Positions 56,841 to 64,000 of a stretch of DNA of 64,000 nt are shown here, piece by piece. The translations under genes were made by a program, and so were the position numbers. The DNA is taken from contig NZ_CP007220.1 in the NCBI RefSeq assembly GCF_001632805.1, forward strand, positions 372,001 through 436,000. The letters are read 5' to 3'. This DNA is from Mycobacteroides chelonae CCUG 47445. Lineage in GTDB: Bacteria > Actinomycetota > Actinomycetes > Mycobacteriales > Mycobacteriaceae. The notes beneath the pieces were generated by a model, which was given only the letters and a program-made list of their open reading frames with translations, ran no database searches and had not been told where the DNA came from. Within the stretch, counting starts at the first letter, position 1; each line of letters opens with the position of its first letter.

Positions 56841-57479
56841 GACTTTGTTGCGGACGAGGCCACGCTCGATGATTTCGCGTCCCAAGGCCAAGACGCGTTG
56901 CATCTCGGCAGGCTCGAGGCGCAGCCGGTCAGGACGCAAATTGAGCGATAACACGCCATTCCATGCGCCCCACAGAAAGAGGGACGTCCGGACCGGATCT
57001 GTGCAGTACAGCTCACCTGCGGCGTCGGCGCGGCGGAGCACATCAGCGATATCGCCGACCAGCGACTCGACCTTGTCGGCGATCCGGCGTTCGACTTCGT
57101 CGGCCATATCTCCGGGGGGAACGTCGAGAGTGCGCAGGGCGATCATGCGGAAGTACCCGGGGTTCTGCAGATGGAAATCGCAGTAGGCATCACTGGCAGC
57201 GCGCAGCTCCTCCATCGGCGTGCGCCCCTCGCCGAAGGCCTTTGCCATCGCCTCCTCATTGACCAGCAAGGCGCGCTCGACGAGTGCGAGATAGAGACGC
57301 TCTTTGTTCTTGAAGTGGTGATAGATCGAACCAACCGCGAGATCGGCGGTATCGGCGATGGCGTCCATGGTGACCGCATGGAACCCGCGCTCCACGAAAA
57401 GTGCTTCGGCCGCGTCGAGGATTGCCGCAGTCGTTACGGCGGTGCGACGGTCTTGACGTCGACCCTTGGTCTCAGGCAC
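56835..57479 (-). CDS. TetR-family regulator
   Basis: 214 residues. HTH AILDAAEALFVERGFHAVTMDAIADTADLAVGSIYHHFKNKERLYLAL; recognition helix LAVGSIYHHF. GTG start overlaps the OYE stop by eight bases, so it sits inside the operon it may control. Ligand domain with WGAWNGVLSLNL. Confidence 0.88.
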   Translation of the reverse strand: MPETKGRRQDRRTAVTTAAILDAAEALFVERGFHAVTMDAIADTADLAVGSIYHHFKNKERLYLALVERALLVNEEAMAKAFGEGRTPMEELRAASDAYCDFHLQNPGYFRMIALRTLDVPPGDMADEVERRIADKVESLVGDIADVLRRADAAGELYCTDPVRTSLFLWGAWNGVLSLNLRPDRLRLEPAEMQRVLALGREIIERGLVRNKVL

Positions 57480-58746
57480 CCACCGAGGTTACGGGTTTTT
57501 GCCGCGATGCCAACCAGTGTGAGTAATTGCGCAATGCCCGACGCTGGGCTAGCTGATCCGTTACCAGTGCCCAGGTAGGGCGCACTCGAGGGGCCGGGTT
57601 TCCCCCCTTGGCCATCCGGCGCAGCTGGTAGCGGACTATGGCCATGCTCGCCGCGGATGCCAGCTGCTTGTTTTTCCATGCCACGGGACGCAGCGAGTCG
57701 GTGGCTCCCTGTCCGTCGCGCCAGCGGTGCGCAAGGTCCGGGGTCACCGCGAGCGCGGTGCCCAGTCCCACCATCGCTACGTTCTTGGCCAGTACCTGAT
57801 CGGCGGTTGCGCGCCGAGAGATCCCGCCGGTCAACATCAACGGCAGGGCGCTGGTCTTGGCCAGTTCTGCGGCGAGATCCAGAAAGTAGGCCTCCCTCGC
57901 GGCCGTGCGATCATCGGCGGGACGGCCTGTCATGGCTGGACTTTCGTAACTTCCGCCGGAAACTTCGATCAGGTCCGCACCGACTGGTTCGAGCAGGGCG
58001 ATGACCTTGCGTGCGTCGTCGGCGTCGAAGCCACCGCGTTGGAAGTCTGCAGAATTCAGTTTGACGGCGACAGTGAAATCTGCGGTCACCACGGTACGGA
58101 TCGTTCGGACTATCTCGACCAGTAGGCGTGCGCGGTTCTCGAGCGAGCCTCCCCACGTATCGGTGCGAGTGTTCACCAGCGGTGAAAGGAATTGGGACAG
58201 TAGATATCCGTGTGCGGCGTGGACCTCGACCCCGTCGAATCCCGCCTGCGCTGCGCGCTGCGCGGTGGTAACGAAACGAAGGATGGTGTCTTCGATCTGG
58301 TCTTGGGTCATCGCGACCGGCCGGCCGAATCGCTTGGACTGGCTGCCGATGTCGACGGCGATATCGGACGGCCCCCACGCCACGCCGGGCATGTTCGCGT
58401 GAACCTGCCTGCCGGGGTGGTTGATCTGCATCCAGATGCTCGCGCCGGCGGCCTTTCCCGCGTGCGCCCACCGTACAAAGGGATCCAGCGGGGCTTCGGC
58501 GTCGAGCACAATTCCGCCGGGCCCAGTCAATGCCTCGGCGTGCACCATGACGTTTCCGGTGATCAGTAGCCCTGCACCGCCGGCCCCCCAGCGGCGGTAC
58601 AGGCTGATCAGGCGATCGTCGGGGACCTGCCCGATACCGGCCATGCCCTCCTCCATGGCCGCCTTGGCGATCCGGGACGGTAGGACCCGTCCGCTGTGTA
58701 GTTGAAGGGGTGCGAACAACCCGTCCGCCCGAAGATTGTTTGTCAC
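57472..58746 (-). CDS. Old yellow enzyme family NADH:flavin oxidoreductase
   Basis: 424 residues from GTG 58746 (GGGAGG upstream). SRIAKAAMEEGMA, INHPGRQV, GVEVHAAHGYLLSQFLSPLVNTRTDTWGGS (FMN and substrate His), and GTALAVTPDL. Complete barrel plus C-terminal helix. Reduces activated alkenes or nitro compounds. First gene of the operon, divergent from TetR at 58848 with an inverted motif between. Confidence 0.92.
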   Translation of the reverse strand: MTNNLRADGLFAPLQLHSGRVLPSRIAKAAMEEGMAGIGQVPDDRLISLYRRWGAGGAGLLITGNVMVHAEALTGPGGIVLDAEAPLDPFVRWAHAGKAAGASIWMQINHPGRQVHANMPGVAWGPSDIAVDIGSQSKRFGRPVAMTQDQIEDTILRFVTTAQRAAQAGFDGVEVHAAHGYLLSQFLSPLVNTRTDTWGGSLENRARLLVEIVRTIRTVVTADFTVAVKLNSADFQRGGFDADDARKVIALLEPVGADLIEVSGGSYESPAMTGRPADDRTAAREAYFLDLAAELAKTSALPLMLTGGISRRATADQVLAKNVAMVGLGTALAVTPDLAHRWRDGQGATDSLRPVAWKNKQLASAASMAIVRYQLRRMAKGGNPAPRVRPTWALVTDQLAQRRALRNYSHWLASRQKPVTSVGA

Positions 58747-58775
58747 GCGAATTGCCTCCCGGCCATTAATGTAAT

Positions 58776-58824
58776 CAGTGCTTACAATGCCTAGACAACA
58801 CGGTAGGTACGAATGTAAGCACTG
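58776..58824. promoter_or_regulatory. Inverted operator pair between OYE and tetR
   Basis: CAGTGCTTACA at 58776-58786 and its exact inverse TGTAAGCACTG at 58814-58824, 27 bases apart. Both divergent promoters must lie here. Likely binding half-sites for the TetR at 58848 or for the operon TetR; which one is not known. Confidence 0.6.
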
Positions 58825-58847
58825 TCAACACTGGTTAGGTTTGAGGT

Positions 58848-59435
58848 ATGGCCACGACGTCCGAGACGTATCACCATGGCGACTTGCCCAGCGCTCTGCT
58901 GCGAGCGGCTATGGAACTCCTCGAGGAGAACGGGGCCAATGAGCTGTCGCTGCGCGCTGCAGCACGTCGCGCCGGGGTATCCACCGCGGCCCCTTATCGA
59001 CATTTCGCCGACCGCACCGCGCTGGTGTCCGCAGTTGCGGCAATTGGCTACCAGCAGTTGGCGACTCAGCTCGCCTCGGCCAGTGCCGAGCCTTCGACAC
59101 TCGATGATTTTGCCGCCGTTGCGGTGGCATATGTGCAGTTTGCTTTGGATCGGCCGGGGCTCTTCCGGGTGATGTTCGCCGAGCCTTGTGATCCGAACAG
59201 TCCCGAACGGACCGCTGCCGCTGCGGCGATCGGCGAGTATCTGCAATCGATCGTTGAGAAGACGTTCCCGGCGTCAGATCCGGAGGCGGCGGCCAACGCG
59301 ATGTGGGCGTTGGTGCATGGACTTGCCTTCCTGCACCTCGACGGAAAATTCGAGACCCAGCCTGCCGAGGCGGTGGAGCAGCGGGTGCGTGCGGCGGTGC
59401 GCGCGGCGCTCTCGGCCGCCGATCACGCGCGGTAG
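58848..59435 (+). CDS. TetR-family regulator
   Basis: 195 residues, ATG with GAGG upstream. HTH ALLRAAMELLEENGANELSLRAAARRAGVSTAAPYRHFADRTALVSA. C-terminal WHG-type domain with FALDRPGLFRVMF, MWALVHGLAFLHLDGKF. Divergent from the OYE operon. Ligand unknown. Confidence 0.9.
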   Translation: MATTSETYHHGDLPSALLRAAMELLEENGANELSLRAAARRAGVSTAAPYRHFADRTALVSAVAAIGYQQLATQLASASAEPSTLDDFAAVAVAYVQFALDRPGLFRVMFAEPCDPNSPERTAAAAAIGEYLQSIVEKTFPASDPEAAANAMWALVHGLAFLHLDGKFETQPAEAVEQRVRAAVRAALSAADHAR

Positions 59436-59437
59436 TT

Positions 59438-59878
59438 TCAGCCGACTAAGTCGCAGATCACTACCGGGATATCGCGTGAGGTCCGCCTCTGGTAGCCGGC
59501 GTACCCGCTGTATTTCGCCACGATCTGCGGCCACAGTTCTGATTTTTCCGCGGAGTCGGCGGTACGGGCGTGCACGCTGTGTCGACGTCCGTTGATGACA
59601 AGTTCGGCGTTGGGGTGGGCCTGCAGGTTGAGGTACCAATCGGGATTGCGGTCATCACCGCCCTTCGATGCGACCAGCACTACGCGAGTGGAATCGTGGA
59701 CCGGGGTGGTGAGGTAGCAAGACCGTGACTGGCCGGATTTGCGTCCGACCGTATGCAACTCCACCACGGGCATGCCGAAGGGTTCTGCGAGCAACCGGTT
59801 TCCGCTTACCGTGAGCACCACTCGATGCGCGAGATTCATCAACTTGGCACCGCGGTCTTTCCACGCGTTCTTGCTCAT
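59438..59878 (-). CDS. Deazaflavin-dependent nitroreductase-like protein (Ddn family)
   Basis: 146 residues. VVELHTVGRKSGQSRSCYLTTP is the F420-binding split-barrel motif, KGGDDRNPDWYLNLQAHPNAEL the second conserved block. Relatives (Ddn) reduce quinones or nitroimidazoles with F420H2. Stop 2 bases after the TetR stop in convergent orientation. Confidence 0.9.
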   Translation of the reverse strand: MSKNAWKDRGAKLMNLAHRVVLTVSGNRLLAEPFGMPVVELHTVGRKSGQSRSCYLTTPVHDSTRVVLVASKGGDDRNPDWYLNLQAHPNAELVINGRRHSVHARTADSAEKSELWPQIVAKYSGYAGYQRRTSRDIPVVICDLVG

Positions 59879-59913
59879 CGCCTGCTCCTTGGGCTGATGC
59901 TCACACTCGGAAC

Positions 59914-59969
59914 GACCCTTGAGGGTCGTGTTAACGGTGCAAACATACCAGGGGTGTGAGCGGTGTCAA
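59914..59969 (-). promoter_or_regulatory. Promoter and hairpin of the Ddn-like gene
   Basis: TTGACA (59969-59964) and TATGTT (59947-59942) at 16-base spacing on the minus strand. ACGACCC/GGGTCGT around TTGA (59914-59931) forms a dyad just downstream, in the leader, usable as operator. The rest of 59879-60113 shows no gene. Confidence 0.6.
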
Positions 59970-60113
59970 CATCCATGCACGGGCGGGCAACGAAGCCCGC
60001 GCGATGCAACTCGGGGCGAGCGCCGAAGCAAGGTTGCCCCTGTCTATGCGTATGCCGTTCAGGATCTAATGGCCGCCCAGCGACGGCCCAATCCCTGGCG
60101 GTAGCGTTAGCGA

Positions 60114-61073
60114 ATGGTCGTCACCCTGCACCCCAAGTCGGGTCTCAAGGCTCGGTTGCCGTTTCTGTTCGTGCTGCTGTTCGTCAAGCCGCTGTTGATT
60201 CTGTTTCCGATCCTCGACGCCGGTCTTCGCCAGCTCAAATGGCTGGACCAGGGCGCCCAACGCGGACCCGATGCACCCGGCATCCAGCGGACGCGAATCG
60301 CGCTGGCCGACCGGCCCACGGATCTGATGGTGCCGGCGGGGACGCAAGCCAGCGACTCCGACACCGCCATCCTCTATCTGCACGGTGGCGCGTTCATCGC
60401 ATGCGGACCCGCCACCCACCGCAAGATCACCGGCTTGTTGGCCCGCCAGCTTCAGATCCCCGTCTACGTGCTCGACTACCGGCAGCTGCCGGTGGCCGGG
60501 GTGGGTACCTCGGTGGCAGATGCGGTGCAGGCCTACCGCGAGCTGCTGCAGGACTATGCGCGGGTGATCATCGTCGGTGACTCGGCCGGCGGGTACCTGA
60601 GCGGCAAGGTCATTGAGTATGCGCACACCCATGGACTTCCGAAACCCGTTGCCTATGTGGGGTATTCGCCGCTGCTAGATCTGGACTTGGCGTCCAATCC
60701 ATCCAGCACTAGCCGTCATGACGCGTATTTACCCAAGGGTAAGCTCGCCAAGCTGGCGCCCAAATTCGACAGGGGCCCAGTGGAATTCACTGGCGAGCGG
60801 CGCGTGATGTCGGTGCCTGTCGAGGCGTTTCCGCCCACGCTGCTCATCACCGCGCAGGACGAATTCCTGGAGCCGGATGCTCTCGAGCTCGCCGAGAAGC
60901 TCACCACCGCAGGCGTGGTTGCCAAGGTGCACAGCTACTCGTGGCAGCTGCACGCTTTCCCGGCCATCGCCGTCTCGCGCGATACCGCCGAGGCGGTCGT
61001 GCTGTCCGCCGACTTCGTGCGGGAGGCGCTCTCCGCTGTCGAGCAGGGACCGGCAACCGAACAGGCAGGCTAA
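60114..61073 (+). CDS. Alpha/beta hydrolase, HSL-type esterase
   Basis: 319 residues. N-terminal hydrophobic stretch (FLFVLLFVKPLLILFPI) suggests membrane anchoring. Oxyanion motif YLHGGAF, nucleophile GDSAGGYL, acid D in AQDEFLEP, His in QLHAFP. Esterase/lipase of the hormone-sensitive-lipase group. Downstream hairpin at 61077. Confidence 0.9.
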   Translation: MVVTLHPKSGLKARLPFLFVLLFVKPLLILFPILDAGLRQLKWLDQGAQRGPDAPGIQRTRIALADRPTDLMVPAGTQASDSDTAILYLHGGAFIACGPATHRKITGLLARQLQIPVYVLDYRQLPVAGVGTSVADAVQAYRELLQDYARVIIVGDSAGGYLSGKVIEYAHTHGLPKPVAYVGYSPLLDLDLASNPSSTSRHDAYLPKGKLAKLAPKFDRGPVEFTGERRVMSVPVEAFPPTLLITAQDEFLEPDALELAEKLTTAGVVAKVHSYSWQLHAFPAIAVSRDTAEAVVLSADFVREALSAVEQGPATEQAG

Positions 61074-61076
61074 ATA

Positions 61077-61100
61077 GGGCGCGGGAAGCATCCCGCGCCC
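61077..61100. terminator. Hairpin terminator after the esterase
   Basis: GGGCGCGGGA/TCCCGCGCCC 10-bp perfect stem, loop AGCA, three bases after the esterase stop. No T-run. Confidence 0.6.
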
Positions 61101-61166
61101 GTCCGCGTTGGATTGTGCCGGGCCAGCCAGGCTGGCCGTCGACCCGACGCGAGGAGCCTTCGCACC

Positions 61167-62270
61167 ATGAGCCTGCTGTTCGAGCCGTACCGGCTGCGCG
61201 ACATCACCATTCCCAACAGGATCTGGATGTCGCCGATGTGCCAGTACTCGGCCGACCCCACCGGTCCCTTGACCGGTACACCCAACGATTGGCACCGCAC
61301 TCACTTGATCAGCCGGGCGGTCGGTGGTGCTGGGCTGGTGTTCACCGAGGCAACCGCCGTCAACGCGCGAGGGCGACTCTCCCCGTACGACACCGGGCTG
61401 TGGAACGACACCCAAGAGCAGGCCTGGGCCTCCATCGTGGGCGCCGTCAAGGAGTTTGGTGCGATTCCCGGGGTACAGCTCGGGCATGCCGGACGTAAGG
61501 CGTCTACCGTCGCACCATGGGACGGGCATCTCTCACTGAACCCCTCAGATCCATTGAGCTGGGAGACAATTGGACCCACCAACGCGCCGTATGGTGACTT
61601 CGAGCCTCCGGTGGCGGCCACGCCCGCTGATCTCAACGCGATCATCGATGACTACGTGGTTGCCGCGCAGCGCGCGTTGCGGGCGGGTTTCCAGGTGCTT
61701 GAGGTGCATGCCGCCCATGGCTACATTCAGCACCAATTCCTCTCTCCGGCAAGCAATACCCGCACCGACGAGTAAGGCGGGTCTTTCGCCGGCCGGGTGA
61801 AGCTCACCCTGGACACTGTCGCGGCGGTACGTATGGTCTGGCCCGAACACCTGCCGCTTTTCGTCAGGGTGTCGGCCACTGACTGGGTGTCCGAGGAGCC
61901 CGGGCTGGAGGCAGACAGCTGGACGCCCGACCAGACCGTCGAGCTGGCCAGGCTGCTGCAGGCGCGTGGGGTGGATCTCATCGACGTGTCGACGGGCGGC
62001 AACGTGCCACATGTCCGGATTCCTACGGGGCACGGATATCAGGTGCGATTCGCCCGTCGTATCCAGACCGAAACAACGCTTCCCGCAGCCGCGGTCGGCA
62101 TGATCACCGAGCCACACCAGGCCGAATCGATTCTCGCCGCCGGCGATGCCTCCGCGGTGTTGCTGGGCCGCGAACTACTGCGCGACCCGTACTGGCCACG
62201 GCGCGCAGCCCGGGAGCTGGGCGCCGAGCTGAGCCCGGTGGTGCCCAAGCAGTACGCCCGCGCCTTCTAG
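61167..62270 (+). pseudogene. Old yellow enzyme (YqjM-like) interrupted by one in-frame TAA
   Basis: ATG 61167 after GAGGAG. The first part runs to a TAA at 61773-61775, within SPASNTRTDE-stop-GGSFAGR; the usual residue there is Tyr (TDEYGGS), so TAC or TAT has become TAA. The frame is unchanged afterwards and continues to 62270 with VRVSATDW, STGGNVPHVRI, VGMITEP and VLLGRELLRDPYW. Domain content is otherwise full length (367 codons). The N-terminal piece of 202 residues lacks half the FMN barrel. The stop shares CTAG with the helicase stop. Confidence 0.85.
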
Positions 62271-64000
62271 CCGGGTAGTCGAGACAACACCAACCGCAGC
62301 ACCTTGACGGCCGCGGCCTTGTCCAGTGGGGAGTTTCCGTTGCCACACTTGGGTGATTGCACACAGGACGGGCACCCGGCCTCGCATTCACACGCCTCGA
62401 TGGCGTCAGCCGTGGCACCCAGCCAGATCGCGAGCTGCTGATATCCCCGGGCGGCAAAACCCGCACCACCCGGGTGGCCGTCGTACACGAACACCGTTGG
62501 TAGCCCGGTTTCGGCTTGCAGAGCGGTGGACACTCCGCCGATGTCGCCACGATCACAGCTGGCCACCAACGGCAGCAGGCCTATCGCGGCATGCTCGGCC
62601 GCGTGCAGGGCGCCGGGGGTGGCCAGTGCCTCGATGTCGATGCCCGTCAACGCTTCCGGGGTGATGGTGTACATCACCGCCTTGGTGCTCAGTGTTGAGG
62701 AGGGCATATCGAGTTCGACGAAGTCCAGGATCTCACCGGTCGCCAGCTTGCGTAGATAGCCGATCACCTGGTGGGTAACGTCCACCGGCACCAGTCCTAT
62801 CTGGACGTCACCCAGATCGATCCGCTCGCCTTCTCCGGTGATCGCGATATCGATGGTCGACCGCGCGAACGTCGAATAGTCAGGAGTGGCGTTGTGCACC
62901 AAGGCGATTCCATCACCGAAATCGAGCGAATCGACCAGATAGGTCTCGCCGGAATGTAAATAGACTGCACCCGGATGCACCGTCGCGGGGGCCCGCCCGG
63001 AATCGACGGTTCCCAACACTCGCCCGGTATCGGCCTCCAGGATCATCACCTGCCCGCCGATAGATCCACGGATATCCACCGCCGCATACGGATTGAGGCC
63101 GGGGGCCGCAAAGTATCCGCCGGGTCGGCGGCGTAGCAGCCCATCGTCAACGAGCTGGTCGACCACATCCCCGGCGTCCAGAGATCGCACGTCGTCCTCT
63201 GTCAACGGTAATTCGGTTGCCGCGCAGAGTAGATGGGGGCGGAGCACATGTGGATTGGTCGGATCGATCACCACCGCCTCGATCGGCTTATCCAACAGCG
63301 CGCCCGGATGGTGAACCAGATAGGTGTCCAGCGGATCGTCGCGAGCGACCAGTACCACCAACGACCCCTGTCCCCGGCGCCCGGAGCGTCCCGCCTGCTG
63401 CCAGAATGAGGCCACGGTGCCCGGAAAACCAGCCACCACAACGGCGTCCAAACCGGCGATATCGACGCCCAGCTCAAGAGCGTTCGTGGTCGCCGCGCCG
63501 GTCAACGTGCCTGTCGACAACGCCTGTTCCAGCGCCCGGCGGTCCTCCGGCAGATAGCCCGCCCGGTACGCCGCCACTTGCGACACCAGTGCCGGATCGA
63601 CCTCCGCGAGCCGATGGGCGGCGCCGAGCGCTGTCATCTCCGCGCCGCGCCGAGATCGGACGAATGTCAACGTCCGCGCTCCCTCCTGGACCAAATCGGC
63701 CAGCAGTCGGGATGCCTCGGTGCTTACCGGGCGTCGCACCGGTGCCCCGTTCTCTCCGGTGATCGGAAGCAGCGGCGGTTCCCATAGCGCCACCGTGCGC
63801 ATCCCGTGTGGAGAACCGTCTGCGATGACTTCCTCGACCGGCTGACCGATCAATGCCTGCGCCGCGGCGCCAGGATTAGAGGTCGTGGCGCTGGCGAACA
63901 CCACTGTTGGATGCGAACCATAGCGTGCGCACAAGCGCAGCAGTCGCTGCAGCACGAGAGCCACATTTGACCCGAAAACTCCACGATAGTAATGACATTC
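62267..64000 (-). CDS. DECH-box helicase, MrfA/Rv3649-like, C-terminal part
   Basis: Open to the window edge at 64000. On the minus strand the first codons give ECHYYRGVFGSN, the end of the DECH Walker B. FASATTSNP motif III, then helicase C: TLTFVRSRRGAEM, ATTNALELGVDIAGLDAVVVAGFPGTVASFWQQAGRSGRRG (motifs V and VI). A winged-helix region and the C-terminal DUF1998 zinc domain with ACECEAGCPSCVQSPKCGNGN (four to five Cys). Helicase partners the tad cluster (helicase/secretion neighbourhood) and resembles MrfA, a mitomycin repair helicase. N-terminal half lies outside the window. Confidence 0.93.
   Translation of the reverse strand, partial: ECHYYRGVFGSNVALVLQRLLRLCARYGSHPTVVFASATTSNPGAAAQALIGQPVEEVIADGSPHGMRTVALWEPPLLPITGENGAPVRRPVSTEASRLLADLVQEGARTLTFVRSRRGAEMTALGAAHRLAEVDPALVSQVAAYRAGYLPEDRRALEQALSTGTLTGAATTNALELGVDIAGLDAVVVAGFPGTVASFWQQAGRSGRRGQGSLVVLVARDDPLDTYLVHHPGALLDKPIEAVVIDPTNPHVLRPHLLCAATELPLTEDDVRSLDAGDVVDQLVDDGLLRRRPGGYFAAPGLNPYAAVDIRGSIGGQVMILEADTGRVLGTVDSGRAPATVHPGAVYLHSGETYLVDSLDFGDGIALVHNATPDYSTFARSTIDIAITGEGERIDLGDVQIGLVPVDVTHQVIGYLRKLATGEILDFVELDMPSSTLSTKAVMYTITPEALTGIDIEALATPGALHAAEHAAIGLLPLVASCDRGDIGGVSTALQAETGLPTVFVYDGHPGGAGFAARGYQQLAIWLGATADAIEACECEAGCPSCVQSPKCGNGNSPLDKAAAVKVLRLVLSRLPG

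Noticed and set aside
61776..61796. Frameshift in the second OYE gene
   Set aside because: Both halves are in the same frame; the only lesion is one TAA codon.

Overview
The window reads as a high-GC actinobacterial chromosome and almost certainly a mycobacterium. The order of conserved genes matches, in reverse orientation, the M. tuberculosis Rv3693-Rv3649 neighbourhood as I remember it: moxR cluster, cds1, ponA2, whiB4, paired Get3/ArsA ATPases, crp, nth, marP, ephE, acs, dppABCD, ssd, tad pilus genes, DECH helicase. The accessory content (rapid-grower style mmpS/mmpL and old yellow enzymes) suggests the Mycobacteroides abscessus/chelonae group. The genus is inference; synteny and motifs are what the sequence shows.

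Layout. 1-4552: five-gene minus-strand MoxR/DUF58 membrane operon. 4651-12692: mixed metabolic, repair and envelope genes (methyltransferase, DUF222/HNH protein, DNA glycosylase, acyltransferase, SGNH hydrolase, lipoprotein, GNAT, two related exported proteins, one 47-aa membrane peptide). 12873-19149: a 6.2-kb integrated element bounded by a 44-bp direct repeat of the 3' half of tRNA-Pro(CGG). It holds a 5'-truncated tyrosine integrase and a four-gene cassette: an EspC/DUF2580-like partner, a 681-aa WXG-type polymorphic toxin, and two small immunity candidates. 19283-44240: conserved core with PonA2, WhiB4, Get3-like ATPases, RidA, MBL hydrolase, Crp, Nth, TlpA-like thioredoxin, NUDIX, MarP, EphE, Acs and the Dpp transporter.

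44241-50412: two small RNAs flank the Rv3661-type HAD phosphatase. One is an Ms1/MTS2823-type RNA on the minus strand with its own promoter and U-tract terminator. The other is a 6C-type RNA (B11 position) on the plus strand. Then follows the Ssd/TadABC/pilin/TadE-like operon. 50425-62270: about 12 kb of accessory genes inserted between the tad locus and the DECH helicase: a TetR-controlled mmpS-mmpL pair with a 14-codon leader peptide, a methyltransferase, a minus-strand operon (OYE, TetR, nitrilase, membrane protein), a divergent TetR, a deazaflavin-type reductase, an esterase, and a second OYE gene broken by one in-frame TAA. 62267-64000: 3' part of the MrfA-like helicase.

Main hunt result: a type VII secretion-type toxin/partner/immunity cassette carried on a tRNA-Pro-integrated, apparently immobilised element. 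Others: a degenerate Fic-fold protein next to dpp, EphE lacking its nucleophile, and a nested promoter/two-operator/uORF control region for mmpS-mmpL.
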